Assembly: GCF_018448935.1 (NCBI RefSeq)
Contig: NZ_RCWC01000029.1
Coordinates: 1 to 64,000, forward strand
Origin: Photorhabdus noenieputensis
GTDB lineage: Bacteria; Pseudomonadota; Gammaproteobacteria; Enterobacterales; Enterobacteriaceae
Direction of reading: 5' to 3'
DNA length: 64,000 bases
Shown: positions 1 through 9,470 of the stretch, piece after piece
Position numbering within the stretch: position 1 is the stretch's first letter
Layout: every line of letters starts with the position of its first letter
Position numbers and translations under genes: made by a program
The notes under the pieces: generated by a model
The model's database searches: none
The model's input: the letters and a program-made list of their open reading frames with translations, nothing else
What the model was told of the DNA's origin: nothing

Positions 1-251
1 TCCGCGGTAAAAAAATGACAGCGTAAAATAGCCATCATTTAATACGTGGCGTTAGAGAGAACAACAGACCGCTTCCAGCTAAGTAGGATGGAGTGGAGAC
101 AAATAACAGAGAATTTCGCTCTCTAAACATTATGACCACAAGATCACGATATTTCTCAGATGAATATGAAAAGAATGTGATTGATATCACGCAAAATGGC
201 TAATTAATCGTTCTCAATTTCGATTTTTCATATTGAATTCTTTAATTAATA

Positions 252-282
252 AGAAGCAATTTGAAAGATGACGGGTATATAT
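252..282. repeat. 3' remnant of the dispersed palindromic repeat
   Basis: The segment matches the last ~28 bases of the fuller copies at 10878-11015 and 25896-26024 (core TTGAAAGATGACGGGTATAT), with one or two differences. The rest of the unit is missing. The surrounding ~400 bases hold no gene; a weak hairpin (GCCTGT...ACAGGC, 299-331) lies just downstream of uvrB but has no T-run after it. Confidence 0.6.
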
Positions 283-410
283 TGAAGTTCGATATTTAGC
301 CTGTCATGGGTTGTCAGCCCCAATAACAGGCAATAAATCTCTGCGGGTTTATTTTCAATGCTGGCCTTTTGCGACGTCCTCGCATTGGGCAAGGATTTAC
401 GGGGCAATTG

Positions 411-2420
411 TTAAGAATTGGCAATAAATTGCTCACGCAATGCCTGAACCTGATCCCGAACACTAGCTGCTTGTTCAAATTCAAGATCCTGAGCATGCTG
501 GTACATCTTCGTTTCCAGCTCGCGGATTTTACTTTCCAACTCTTTGGCAGACAGTTTGCTGAATGTTTCCGTTGTGGCAACAGCTTTACCTCTGCCCCTC
601 CCTTTGCCATTCGTCGGCTGCCCAATTTGCAGAATATCACCAATTTTCTTATTTAGACCTTTTGGAGTAATGCCGTGTTTTTCATTAAATATCTGCTGCT
701 TAGCACGCCGACGTTCCGTTTCACCAATAGCTTTCGCCATTGAATCAGTTATCCTATCGCCATAAAGAATCGCTTTACCATGCAAGTTACGGGCAGCACG
801 CCCAATCGTCTGAATTAATGAACGTTCAGACCGCAGGAAACCTTCTTTATCCGCATCAAGAATGGCCACCAGAGAAACTTCTGGCATATCCAGCCCTTCC
901 CTCAGCAAGTTAATCCCCACTAATACATCAAATTCACCTAAACGAAGATCCCGAATAATTTCCACACGTTCGACAGTATCAATATCCGAGTGCAAATAAC
1001 GAACCTGTTCACCGTGTTCTTCCAAATACTCGGTTAAATCCTCCGCCATTCGCTTAGTCAATGTGGTGACTAACACCCGTTCATTTTTCACCGCCCGAAT
1101 GCGGATTTCAGACAGTAAATCATCAACCTGTGTTGCGACAGGGCGCACCTCTACTTCAGGATCAAGCAACCCCGTAGGACGCACTACCTGCTCCACCACA
1201 TCACCACCGGATTTTTCCAATTCATATTTGCCCGGCGTTGCCGAAATATAAATTGTCTGTGGAGCCAGTGCCTCAAATTCTTCAAACCGAAGTGGACGAT
1301 TATCCAACGCGGAAGGCATACGGAAACCATATTCCACCAGCGTCTCTTTGCGGGAGCGATCCCCTCGGTACATCCCACCGATTTGCGGGATGGTAACGTG
1401 CGATTCATCCACTACCAGCAAACCATCAGCCGGGAGATAATCAAACAGTGTCGGCGGCGGTTCCCCCTCAGCACGACCAGAGAGATAACGAGAATAGTTT
1501 TCAATGCCGGAGCAATAACCCAATTCATTCATCATTTCCAAATCGAATTGTGTACGCTGCGTAATACGTTGCTCTTCCAGCAATTTACCATTTGCCAGTA
1601 ATACCTTACGCCGCTGCTCAAGCTCAACTTTAATCGCCTCCATTGCCTGAACAATGCGTTCACGAGGAGTAACGTAGTGAGTTTTTGGATAAACGGTATA
1701 TCGTGGAACATGATATTGAATCTGTCCTGTTAACGGATCAAACAGTGATAACCGTTCTACTTCATCATCAAATAACTCAACGCGCAGAGCGTGCTCATCA
1801 GATTCAGCCGGAAAGATATCAATCACTTCACCGCGTACCCTAAATGTCCCTCGCTGAAATGCCTGATCATTGCGGGTATATTGCAATTCAGCCAAACGCC
1901 GCAGAATGGATCGTTGATCGATAATCATACCGTTGGTCAGGTGGAGCATCATTTTTAGGTAACTATCGGGATCACCCAAACCATAAATAGCCGAGACAGA
2001 CGCAACAACAATCACATCTCGCCTCTCCAGCAAAGCCTTGGTAGCAGACAAACGCATTTGCTCAATGTGCTCGTTTACCGAAGCATCTTTTTCAATAAAA
2101 GTATCGGAACTCGGCACATAGGCTTCAGGCTGGTAATAATCGTAATAAGAAACGAAATACTCTACGGCATTTTCTGGGAAGAAGTCCTTCATTTCACTGT
2201 AAAGTTGAGCCGCCAGTGTCTTATTCGGAGCAAGTACCATCGTTGGTCGGTTTAAATTGGCTATCACATTGGCGATAGTGAATGTCTTACCCGACCCCGT
2301 AACCCCTAGCAAAGTCTGGTGGGCAAGCCCGTCTTCTAAGCCTTCCTGTAATTGACGGATCGCCTCTGGCTGATCACCACCCGGTTGGAAGTCAGAATGT
2401 AATTTGAACACCTTACTCAT
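411..2420 (-). CDS. uvrB: UvrABC excinuclease subunit B
   Basis: UvrB is the damage-verification helicase of nucleotide excision repair. It is loaded by UvrA, opens DNA at lesions and recruits UvrC. The ~669-residue protein follows E. coli UvrB almost colinearly. Visible are Walker A GVTGSGKT near residue 39, the beta-hairpin region rich in tyrosines ([19 protein letters not shown]) used to clamp damaged DNA, the DESH Walker B motif, the late helicase motif QTIGRAARN, and a C-terminal UVR coiled-coil domain that contacts UvrC. I chose the ATG giving MSKVFKL, which matches E. coli MSKPFKL; an in-frame ATG six codons upstream is also possible. The gene is monocistronic. A LexA box 44 bases upstream indicates SOS control. 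Confidence 0.98.
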   Translation of the reverse strand: MSKVFKLHSDFQPGGDQPEAIRQLQEGLEDGLAHQTLLGVTGSGKTFTIANVIANLNRPTMVLAPNKTLAAQLYSEMKDFFPENAVEYFVSYYDYYQPEAYVPSSDTFIEKDASVNEHIEQMRLSATKALLERRDVIVVASVSAIYGLGDPDSYLKMMLHLTNGMIIDQRSILRRLAELQYTRNDQAFQRGTFRVRGEVIDIFPAESDEHALRVELFDDEVERLSLFDPLTGQIQYHVPRYTVYPKTHYVTPRERIVQAMEAIKVELEQRRKVLLANGKLLEEQRITQRTQFDLEMMNELGYCSGIENYSRYLSGRAEGEPPPTLFDYLPADGLLVVDESHVTIPQIGGMYRGDRSRKETLVEYGFRMPSALDNRPLRFEEFEALAPQTIYISATPGKYELEKSGGDVVEQVVRPTGLLDPEVEVRPVATQVDDLLSEIRIRAVKNERVLVTTLTKRMAEDLTEYLEEHGEQVRYLHSDIDTVERVEIIRDLRLGEFDVLVGINLLREGLDMPEVSLVAILDADKEGFLRSERSLIQTIGRAARNLHGKAILYGDRITDSMAKAIGETERRRAKQQIFNEKHGITPKGLNKKIGDILQIGQPTNGKGRGRGKAVATTETFSKLSAKELESKIRELETKMYQHAQDLEFEQAASVRDQVQALREQFIANS

Positions 2421-2463
2421 CGGTATCTCACTTTTCACTTTCTTAACATTAATTCATCTATAA

Positions 2464-2483
2464 TACTGGATAAAAAACCAGCC
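2464..2483 (-). promoter_or_regulatory. LexA (SOS) box of uvrB
   Basis: The sequence contains CTG-N10-CAG with an A/T-rich spacer (TACTGGATAAAAAACCAG). This is nearly the same as the reverse complement of the E. coli uvrB SOS box, which I know as CTG-N10-CAG with a run of T. It lies 44-63 bases upstream of the uvrB start, a normal operator position, so SOS induction of uvrB is expected. Confidence 0.9.
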
Positions 2484-2776
2484 TCAAGTTGGTTTTATAA
2501 AAACGGGCTCAAATAGGTCATTTCCCTATCAATTAAACATGCATTGATATCAAAATAAATGCCATTTTATCCCCAAAATTATCTTGATTTTTCCGTTTTC
2601 TATATGATCGGCTGAAAGGTGACAATATGGAGCATCACCACCGGCCAGACAGGGCTTGATTTTAGCTATCCTATTGATATTTAACATGATTAAAACAAAG
2701 ACGAGAATAACATCAACCTTGACGCAAGCCGCGTATTTTCTTGCGTTGCGTCACTTTTCTAAGTCTAATACACAAG

Positions 2777-2801
2777 GTTATCCACAGGAATAGTGGATAA
2801 C
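2777..2801. promoter_or_regulatory. DnaA-box pair (inverted) upstream of uvrB
   Basis: TTATCCACA, the consensus DnaA box, is followed by the inverted near-match AGTGGATAA. Together they form a 9-bp perfect palindrome (GTTATCCAC / GTGGATAAC) with a 7-base spacer. E. coli uvrB is known to carry a DnaA-binding site in its distal promoter region. Here the pair sits ~360 bases upstream of the uvrB start, so a distal promoter is plausible but not shown. Confidence 0.6.
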
Positions 2802-3153
2802 TCTACAAACCCTATTAACTGTACGAGGTTGCAACATCATGCCACAAAATAGGTATCCTCTATCGATAAAAATTTTCACTATTTTTTTAACCTTTATCTC
2901 AGCCACTCATTTCAGAAAAATGAATAAATTTGCTGCAAAAATAAGAATTTTCTCACAGAAATTAAACATCAATAAATCATATTCGTTCAATATTACTAGC
3001 ATTAAAGGTAGATAATTATCGAATTTTTCTGTATGCTGAATGCAAAAAACTGCTTTTTCATCGTCAAGCAGCAGAAAACAATATTGATATTAGATTAGAA
3101 TTTTATTCAATAAGAGATAATCGGTGAACAGTTTCCTGTATGAAATCTGTTAC

Positions 3154-3312
3154 TCAAGAGGGGAGTTGGGTTTTACCTAAGCGGAAATAGGATTCTGTGC
3201 TTTCAGCAATAGCAGACTCAATATCATCAACAATATTTTTGACTATCTTTACTATTTCAACAAACAATGCCAATAAACATTTACCAAAAACAGCAACTGG
3301 CTTAATTGGCAT
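3154..3312 (-). CDS. possible 52-residue small protein
   Basis: An open frame starting MPIKPVAVFGKCLLALFVE and ending in GKTQLPS. Residues ~5-35 are mostly hydrophobic with interspersed lysine and acidic residues, which would suit an amphipathic or membrane-associated helix; the rest is acidic and polar. There is no clear ribosome-binding site before the ATG, and the frame is open only ~8 codons upstream. I do not recognise the family. It stands out because the codons look protein-like in otherwise non-coding DNA. It could equally be a gene remnant. Confidence 0.3.
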   Translation of the reverse strand: MPIKPVAVFGKCLLALFVEIVKIVKNIVDDIESAIAESTESYFRLGKTQLPS

Positions 3313-3426
3313 GAACAAAACCCGATTTTTAATTAGATATTAAAGTATGTCATTGATAAGTTAATGAATTCACATCAGCATACCCCCTATTTTACAAAAT
3401 TAGCGCCATCGTGAACGCGCAAAAAA

Positions 3427-3525
3427 AATGATAGATACACAAATATCAAATCGACACTGCCCTCGTAAAACGTCCAATATTCTGCTGGCTATTTTCGATC
3501 GAAAAACTACTTTGTATCTATCATT
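3427..3525. repeat. 99-bp segment with 15-bp near-perfect terminal inverted repeats
   Basis: The left arm AATGATAGATACACAAA and the right arm TTTGTATCTATCATT are inverted copies differing by one inserted dinucleotide. About 68 bases lie between them, including a GATC-centred CGATCG. The layout resembles a very small MITE or a long-range hairpin. No target duplication is obvious. Confidence 0.55.
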
Positions 3526-4077
3526 CACAATTCCAATCGATTGCTGTTCCAAAGCATTTTTATACTGCCATTTCCTGGTGTTTTAATCGTGTTATCATTT
3601 TATTAATTTACTATTTTCAGTCCTAATGTTTATTTCACTTCCTCTGTTTTCCGGAGATTCCCTAGTGCTAAAAGAAATAACCCACTTTCAAACTCGAAGG
3701 ATAAAGTAGCTCTTCCCCGAGAGATTTATAATAATAATATTTTGTTTGATGCTATCTGATCACCCAAAAACACATCAATACAACTTAACATTATTATAAT
3801 AAAATCCATAAAGTCAACACAAAAATAAACATAAAGTTCAGTTTTGTGTAAACTTTATAATGAATTTCACTTAATTCCATGATTTAACTTTCATTTTTAG
3901 AATATAAATATAAATCCATGAGCATTTTCTGATATAGGATGTGCTAATATAGATACTCAGAAAATAAGATATTAAAAGTAAAATCAATAAATTATAACAA
4001 TGAGTGGTTTTTTTCACGCTGAATAATATCATTAAGTAATATATAGTAATGCTGTTATCTTTATATAAAGGATTCTC

Positions 4078-4692
4078 ATGAAAACGTCTAACGCACAGCG
4101 AAAAACAAATATCATTAAAAATATAGAATATTTGATACGTACCCGTGGAGAAACCAAGAGCTCTTTTTCCAATCGAACAGGATTAACCCGTACCACCATT
4201 TATAAAATTCTGGAAGGACAAGTCAATAACGTTCAACAATCTACTATTCTTCGGATCTCCGATTTTTTCGGTGTTTCCTGTGAAGAAATAGAATATTATG
4301 ACCTTGAACAATTAGAACGCCTCAATGAAACACTCTCAACCGAAGGCAATAAAAATCCTTCGGCTATCCCCATCATTCCACAATCTGAATTTTTAGCCGT
4401 TTCTGAGAAAAAAATAGGTCAGCTTGTTACCGAGTATCCGCTTACCTATTTCTTTGGTGATGAATCAAACATGCTGGCTCTTAAAGTTGAATCGGCAATA
4501 GAAGATACATTCATTCCCGGCGAGGTGATCCTTATAAAACGCCCCCCCGCATTAGTCACCAATACGCCATTATTGTATTACGCTAAGGGAATTGGGTTCT
4601 TTATCCGGCAAGAGAAAAATGACGACTGTCTCGATAGGAAACCCTACAAAAATGCTCATTTCTTAGGCTACATCGTAGGAGAAAGACTATAA
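4078..4692 (+). CDS. Xre-type regulator with LexA/S24-like C-terminal domain
   Basis: A 204-residue DNA-binding regulator. Residues ~10-75 form an Xre/Cro helix-turn-helix (SSFSNRTGLTRTTIYKILEG, then a second conserved block at RISDFFGVSCEEI). Residues ~115-204 resemble the S24/LexA fold of phage CI-type repressors (ALKVESAIEDTFIPGEVILI, then the YYAKG and FLGYIVGE strands). The usual catalytic SM.P motif reads SAIEDTFIP here, so self-cleavage is doubtful. The stop codon is followed directly by the ATG of the VUT-family gene, implying translational coupling and a shared job. The target is unknown; the pair is probably autoregulated from the long AT-rich leader. Confidence 0.8.
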   Translation: MKTSNAQRKTNIIKNIEYLIRTRGETKSSFSNRTGLTRTTIYKILEGQVNNVQQSTILRISDFFGVSCEEIEYYDLEQLERLNETLSTEGNKNPSAIPIIPQSEFLAVSEKKIGQLVTEYPLTYFFGDESNMLALKVESAIEDTFIPGEVILIKRPPALVTNTPLLYYAKGIGFFIRQEKNDDCLDRKPYKNAHFLGYIVGERL

Positions 4693-5586
4693 ATGACAGC
4701 AAATCAGAAGTTTAAATTACTGGGATTCACAAGATACGGTAAATTATCGGCAAATGTCATGGTACTAGCGACAGGCAAGACCATTACTATGGGGTTAAAA
4801 GAGCTAGCCGACAGTGATATCTCAGAAGATCTGAGCAGACATGAGCTCAGTACGATATATCGGAAATTATACAGCCACAGTAATATCGTAACAGCTTATG
4901 AACTTGGAGATCGTCATGAACGCTCATGGCAAGCCTATTTACTCATTAGCATCGCGCTTAGTGTTATCTATATTTTCTCTACCATATGTGGTGTGAAACC
5001 CATTCATATCCCGATCCTTAATATCGTCACGCCTCCTGGCGTTTTTATTTACCCTATCACCTTCCTGCTAGTTGATATTCTGAACGAATTCTATGGATTA
5101 CGTCTGGCAAGAAGAACGATTATTATCTCTTTTGCCGCGAACCTCTTATTTGTTCTAGGGCTTTGGGGAACCGCATTGATGCCGGGTGTTCCTGGATGGG
5201 AGTTTGGTGCAACTTATAATGGAATAGTAAATAGTATCGTATCTGTATTACTGGCATCATCTCTTGCTTATTTTATCTCTGAGAATATAAACTCATATCT
5301 TCTTTGTAAAATAAAATCTCTCACAAATTCAAAGTATCTTTTCCTGCGAGTAATAACCAGTACTGTTATCGCCTCAGCATTTGACAGTATAATATTCTGC
5401 TCCGTTGCTTTCTATGGTGTTCTCGGTATAGATATCATAAAAGAAATGATTATCGCCCAGTTCCTCATTAAAGTGGCTTATTCTATCCTGGGTGTAGGCC
5501 CTATTTACCTGGTAAGAAAGATATTCAGAAATTATATCAACCGCCCAACAGATGCTCCCGTGAATAAAAAACTTGCCGAAGTATGA
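4693..5586 (+). CDS. VUT-family (YhhQ-like) membrane transporter with N-terminal extension
   Basis: A 297-residue inner-membrane protein. From about residue 78 it has six or so hydrophobic segments and the VUT/YhhQ signature (TPPGVFIYPITFLLVDILNE followed by FYGLRLARRTI). YhhQ-type proteins import the queuosine precursors preQ0/preQ1. Unlike YhhQ, this one carries ~77 soluble N-terminal residues (TANQKFKLLGFTRYGKLSAN...) that I cannot assign. It starts with zero gap after the Xre-type regulator. The substrate could be a queuosine precursor or another small molecule; the coupling to a regulator suggests it may sense or import a signal. Family assignment is firm, function inferred. Confidence 0.75.
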   Translation: MTANQKFKLLGFTRYGKLSANVMVLATGKTITMGLKELADSDISEDLSRHELSTIYRKLYSHSNIVTAYELGDRHERSWQAYLLISIALSVIYIFSTICGVKPIHIPILNIVTPPGVFIYPITFLLVDILNEFYGLRLARRTIIISFAANLLFVLGLWGTALMPGVPGWEFGATYNGIVNSIVSVLLASSLAYFISENINSYLLCKIKSLTNSKYLFLRVITSTVIASAFDSIIFCSVAFYGVLGIDIIKEMIIAQFLIKVAYSILGVGPIYLVRKIFRNYINRPTDAPVNKKLAEV

Positions 5587-5641
5587 ATAGATACCCATTT
5601 TTGCCAGAATATATAAAACTTATTGAAAAATATCATTTTTA

Positions 5642-5662
5642 TGCCGGAACACCATTCCGGCA
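5642..5662. terminator. bidirectional hairpin between VUT gene and bioD
   Basis: A perfect 8-bp stem (TGCCGGAA / TTCCGGCA) with a 5-base loop, followed on the plus strand by CATTGTTTTA. It lies between two convergent genes and probably stops rightward transcription. Confidence 0.7.
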
Positions 5663-5763
5663 CATTGTTTTAAAATAAATTATTATACATAACCAGCAGT
5701 AAAACCAATATACTTCCCACCCAATATGGGTAGATTATCAGGTTAAGTTTGCAAATTAATAAT

Positions 5764-6444
5764 TCAATTAACCAGTAAGTTTAAATCTATATATTCCCCT
5801 AAATGATTAAAATATCCTTTCGTTACATGAGGAATCTTACCCAATAAAGGAGCGGACAACATACGCTCTAACGTCAATAAATATTCTTGTTGGCGTTTAC
5901 CTGCGGGTTCAACTTCATTAGCTATCCAACCTGCAAAATGTAATCCTGAACCTATAATTGCCTCCACAGTAAGTATCGCGTGATTAATACAGCCCAGTTT
6001 CACCCCTACTGTCAAAATAACCGGCAATTGCTCTTTAACCACCCAGTCAGCAAAAGTCACCGATTGCGATAAAGGGGTATACCAACCACCAGCACCCTCA
6101 ACTAAAACCCAGTCCGCTTTTTTTTCTAACCGGTGCAACCCCGTAGACATAACAGCAAAATCAATAGGTTGATTCAGGTCATCACTGGCAATATGGGGTG
6201 ATGTTGCTTCAACAAATACTAACGGATTCACTTCTTCATACTGCAAAGGCACAGAACTATTTGCCAGCAATGCCAGCGCATCGGAATTACGGATACCTGT
6301 CGGCGTTATTTCACTACCGGAAGCAACGGGTTTATAACCTGCTGTTTTATATCCTGCTTTGGTTGCCGCTTGTAACAAAGCACAACTTACAACTGTTTTA
6401 CCCACTTCGGTATCTGTACCCGTCAAAAACCAGCTCTTAGTCAC
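5764..6444 (-). CDS. bioD: dethiobiotin synthetase
   Basis: BioD makes dethiobiotin from 7,8-diaminopelargonate, CO2 and ATP, the penultimate biotin step. The 226-residue protein has the P-loop GTDTEVGKT at residues 8-16 and the VEGAGGWYTPL motif near residue 115, both diagnostic for BioD. It is the last gene of bioBFCD and its start overlaps the end of bioC by 8 bases. Confidence 0.96.
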   Translation of the reverse strand: MTKSWFLTGTDTEVGKTVVSCALLQAATKAGYKTAGYKPVASGSEITPTGIRNSDALALLANSSVPLQYEEVNPLVFVEATSPHIASDDLNQPIDFAVMSTGLHRLEKKADWVLVEGAGGWYTPLSQSVTFADWVVKEQLPVILTVGVKLGCINHAILTVEAIIGSGLHFAGWIANEVEPAGKRQQEYLLTLERMLSAPLLGKIPHVTKGYFNHLGEYIDLNLLVN

Positions 6445-7204
6445 GATAAATCACTCCAAAGACAACCTGATAGCTAAGAGGTAACTGTTTATTTTCACGT
6501 GGATAAGCCTGCTCCAGAGCAATCAGCCGTTCACGCGTCATCAACCCCTGCTGACGCCCATAATGAAGGTGAGTCGCACCAATCCCTTTTAGCGAACCCA
6601 ATAGCGGCAATATATGAGAATATTGCTGGCGATAAACCTGACTAATAAGACAATGCCGGAATCCCCGACAAGCATCTTTAATCGTCTGCTGTGGCAGGAA
6701 GTGATTAATATGCTGGTAGTTATCAACCGCACTCCAGGCTTGCTTCAATTCATGTAATGAACCTTTAGCCAAGGTGGAGAACAAAATTAATCCACCAGGA
6801 CGGGTTACCCGATAAAGTTCTCTTAAAGCGCTGGATAAATTATCACACCACTGAACAACCAGATTACTGAAACAGATATCAACACTGCTGTCAGCAAGCC
6901 CTAAATGTTCAATATCCCCTTGCAGATAATAGTCAGCCGCCAACTGTTTACGAGCATGAATCAGCATGCCTGATGCCAAATCCAACCCAATAACTTGCTT
7001 CCCCTGCTGTCGCCAACGGTGACTAAAAAAACCCGTGCCACAACCGGCATCCAAGACTAACTTACCGGGATGACCATCGGCTTGTTGCATAAGAAATTCA
7101 CCGGTTTGCTGCTGCAATTTTGCCACCACATCATAATTGGCTGCTGCTCGTCCAAACGCCCCGGCAATCGCCTGTTTATTGACAAATTCAGCGACGGAAC
7201 TCAT
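6437..7204 (-). CDS. bioC: malonyl-ACP O-methyltransferase
   Basis: BioC methylates malonyl-ACP to disguise it as a fatty-acid primer and so starts pimeloyl synthesis for biotin. The 255-residue protein shows the class I SAM-methyltransferase fold: motif [12 protein letters not shown], the acidic end of strand 2 ([11 protein letters not shown]), and FSNLVVQWC, a BioC hallmark. It overlaps bioF upstream by 17 bases and bioD downstream by 8, so the three are probably translated together. Confidence 0.96.
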   Translation of the reverse strand: MSSVAEFVNKQAIAGAFGRAAANYDVVAKLQQQTGEFLMQQADGHPGKLVLDAGCGTGFFSHRWRQQGKQVIGLDLASGMLIHARKQLAADYYLQGDIEHLGLADSSVDICFSNLVVQWCDNLSSALRELYRVTRPGGLILFSTLAKGSLHELKQAWSAVDNYQHINHFLPQQTIKDACRGFRHCLISQVYRQQYSHILPLLGSLKGIGATHLHYGRQQGLMTRERLIALEQAYPRENKQLPLSYQVVFGVIYRD

Positions 7205-8339
7205 GCAATGCCTCCATCAGCATATCAATATCCTGCTGCGTATGACTGGCAGTCAGCGTGATGCGGAGTCTGGCGCTACCCGGAGGTACTGTTGGTGGAC
7301 GAATCGCTTTGACCGAAATACCTTTTTGTTGCAGATATTGGGATAAAGATAGACTTAGCTCATTATTGCCAACAATCAATGGCTGGATCGCAGTGGTTGA
7401 ATCTGTCAGATTGAACGGCAGTTGCTGTGCCTGCCGACGGAAATAATCAATATTCTGCTGTAATCGTTGGCGCAATTCATCACCCGCTTGTATCTGCCGG
7501 ACCGCTTCAGAAATAGCCCGCGCTTGTGCCGGGGGCATAGAAGTACTGTAGATAAGATGACGTGAGTATTGAATCAGATATTCTGCTGTCTGTTCATCAC
7601 AAAGCACCGCGGCACCACTCAACCCAAATGCTTTGCCAAAAGTGACAATCAGGATTTCTGGTTTTACTTTCTGTTGCCAACAGCTTCCCCGGCCCTGTTC
7701 ACCACAGATACCAATACCATGAGCATCATCCACCATTAACCAGTTTCCAGAAGCGTTAGTTTGCCGATAAATATCAGACAATGGTGCCCTGTCACCATCC
7801 ATACTGAACACCCCTTCCGTCACTACCAACGTTTTCCCAACACAGGGTTTTGCCAGTAAATCTTTAAGTGATTCAGGTTGATTATGCAGAAAACGCCGTA
7901 GCTGAGCGGGGGAATGCATAGCGGCTTCCATTAATGAGGCATGACTCAGACGATCAGCAATAATTCGATCCTGTTTCGTCATTAACGCGGCAATGACCCC
8001 CTGATTAGCGGAATATCCTGAAATAAACAGTAATGCTTTTGGATACCCCAACCAATCAGCCAATTGCTGCTCCAGCACCTGATGAGCTTTTGTGTAACCG
8101 ATAATATGGCCTGAACCACCACTTCCAACACCATATTGTTTCGCTCCCTGTTGCCATGCGGAAATGACTGCGGGATTGGTACTTAATCCAAGATAATCAT
8201 TACTGGAAAAATTGAGATATTTGCCATCAGTGGTATATAAAAATCGCCCGTCTGATTTCTGATTAACCTGTCGCTGCCGCCATAAAGAAGAGTTCTGGAG
8301 AACAGACAATTGCCGGGAAAGATAAGCTGACCAATCCAT
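7188..8339 (-). CDS. bioF: 8-amino-7-oxononanoate synthase
   Basis: BioF is a PLP enzyme that condenses pimeloyl-ACP with L-alanine. The 383-residue sequence has the alpha-oxoamine synthase features [24 protein letters not shown], the MVDDAHGIG aspartate/histidine motif and the PLP lysine in [11 protein letters not shown] (about residue 236). Its ATG shares a base with the bioB stop codon, indicating coupled translation. Confidence 0.97.
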   Translation of the reverse strand: MDWSAYLSRQLSVLQNSSLWRQRQVNQKSDGRFLYTTDGKYLNFSSNDYLGLSTNPAVISAWQQGAKQYGVGSGGSGHIIGYTKAHQVLEQQLADWLGYPKALLFISGYSANQGVIAALMTKQDRIIADRLSHASLMEAAMHSPAQLRRFLHNQPESLKDLLAKPCVGKTLVVTEGVFSMDGDRAPLSDIYRQTNASGNWLMVDDAHGIGICGEQGRGSCWQQKVKPEILIVTFGKAFGLSGAAVLCDEQTAEYLIQYSRHLIYSTSMPPAQARAISEAVRQIQAGDELRQRLQQNIDYFRRQAQQLPFNLTDSTTAIQPLIVGNNELSLSLSQYLQQKGISVKAIRPPTVPPGSARLRITLTASHTQQDIDMLMEALHEFRR

Positions 8340-9376
8340 TATAACGCCGCATTATAAAATTGTTCGTTATCCGCATTGATAATGGCTTCGGCCAAATACT
8401 GCTGTTGCTGATTATCACCAAATGCCGTCTGAGTCTGCTGAGGATTAATGCCTAACTTATGAAACAGTTGTAAATCTTTATCTTCCGCAGGGTTAGGTGT
8501 AGTAAGCAACTTACAGCCATAGAAAATAGAATTGGCACCAGCCATAAAACACATTGCTTGTGTCTGTTCATTCATCTGTTCACGACCTGCGGATAACCGA
8601 ACATGAGAAGACGGCATCATGATCCTGGCAACAGCAATCGTGCGGATAAAATCGAAAGGATCTACATCTTCATTCTCAGCCAGTGGCGTACCTTTGACTT
8701 TAACCAACATGTTGATGGGGACACTCTCCGGCGGTTTTGGCAGATTTGCCAGTTGTACCAATAACGCAGCCCGATCACGGATCGCTTCCCCCAAACCAAC
8801 AATACCACCAGAGCACACTTTTATTCCGGCCTCCCGCACTTTATCAAGGGTATCCAATCTGTCCTGATAAGTCCGAGTCGTAATGATGTTGCCATAAAAT
8901 TCCGGGGAGGTATCAAGGTTGTGGTTGTAGTAATCTAATCCTGCATCCGCCAGCCGCTGCGCTTGTGAACCATTGAGCATGCCCAGCGTCATGCAAGTTT
9001 CCATCCCCAGGGCTTTGACTTCCTTAACCATCTTCTCCAGATAAGGCATATCCCGCTCATGGGGATTTTTCCACGCGGCCCCCATGCAAAAACGTGTTGA
9101 ACCCGCATGTTTAGCCTTACGAGCAGAATCAATCACCTGTTCCACTTCCATCAACCGCTCTTTTTCAAGGCCGGTTTTGTAACGGGAACTTTGCGGGCAA
9201 TATTTGCAATCTTCCGGACAAGCCCCGGTTTTGATGGAAAGTAGTGTACTGACCTGTACTTGCTGAGGATCAAAGTAGATACGATGAACCTGTTGTGCTT
9301 GAAATAATAATTCGAAAAAAGGTTTATCAAACAGCTCTTGCGCCTGCTTAATTGTCCATTGCTTACGTTCAATCAC
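8339..9376 (-). CDS. bioB: biotin synthase
   Basis: BioB is the radical-SAM enzyme that inserts sulfur into dethiobiotin. The 345-residue protein carries the [4Fe-4S] motif CPEDCKYC near residue 53, the [12 protein letters not shown] motif, and the arginine of RLSAGREQM that ligates the auxiliary [2Fe-2S] cluster. It is the first gene of the leftward operon and is transcribed from the shared bioA-bioB operator region. Confidence 0.98.
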   Translation of the reverse strand: MIERKQWTIKQAQELFDKPFFELLFQAQQVHRIYFDPQQVQVSTLLSIKTGACPEDCKYCPQSSRYKTGLEKERLMEVEQVIDSARKAKHAGSTRFCMGAAWKNPHERDMPYLEKMVKEVKALGMETCMTLGMLNGSQAQRLADAGLDYYNHNLDTSPEFYGNIITTRTYQDRLDTLDKVREAGIKVCSGGIVGLGEAIRDRAALLVQLANLPKPPESVPINMLVKVKGTPLAENEDVDPFDFIRTIAVARIMMPSSHVRLSAGREQMNEQTQAMCFMAGANSIFYGCKLLTTPNPAEDKDLQLFHKLGINPQQTQTAFGDNQQQQYLAEAIINADNEQFYNAAL

Positions 9377-9429
9377 AATAACATCTCCAGTGTGAAAAAA
9401 ATGTAGTCAGTTTAAATAATGCCGTTATA

Positions 9430-9463
9430 CTGTCAACCAATTTTAAAAAAATTAGTTTACATT
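9430..9463. promoter_or_regulatory. BirA operator between bioB and bioA
   Basis: The half-sites TGTCAACC and AGTTTACA are separated by an A/T-rich spacer. This matches the known BirA operator plan of an imperfect palindrome (TTGTAAACC / GGTTTACAA). It lies in the 94-base gap between the divergent bio transcripts and should repress both when biotinyl-AMP is plentiful. Confidence 0.85.
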
Positions 9464-9470
9464 GAACCTT

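Larger units (their letters stand above)
2802..4077. other. AT-rich intergenic stretch between uvrB and the Xre regulator
   Basis: About 1.3 kb with no convincing long gene. It holds one coherent small reading frame (3154-3312, minus) and a 99-base segment bounded by 15-bp inverted repeats (3427-3525), listed separately. The last ~300 bases are very A/T-rich and probably contain the promoter of the downstream regulator gene. Confidence 0.5.

Noticed and set aside
299-331. Hairpin downstream of uvrB considered as its terminator
   Set aside because: The 6-bp outer stem has a long loop and no T-run follows on the uvrB strand.
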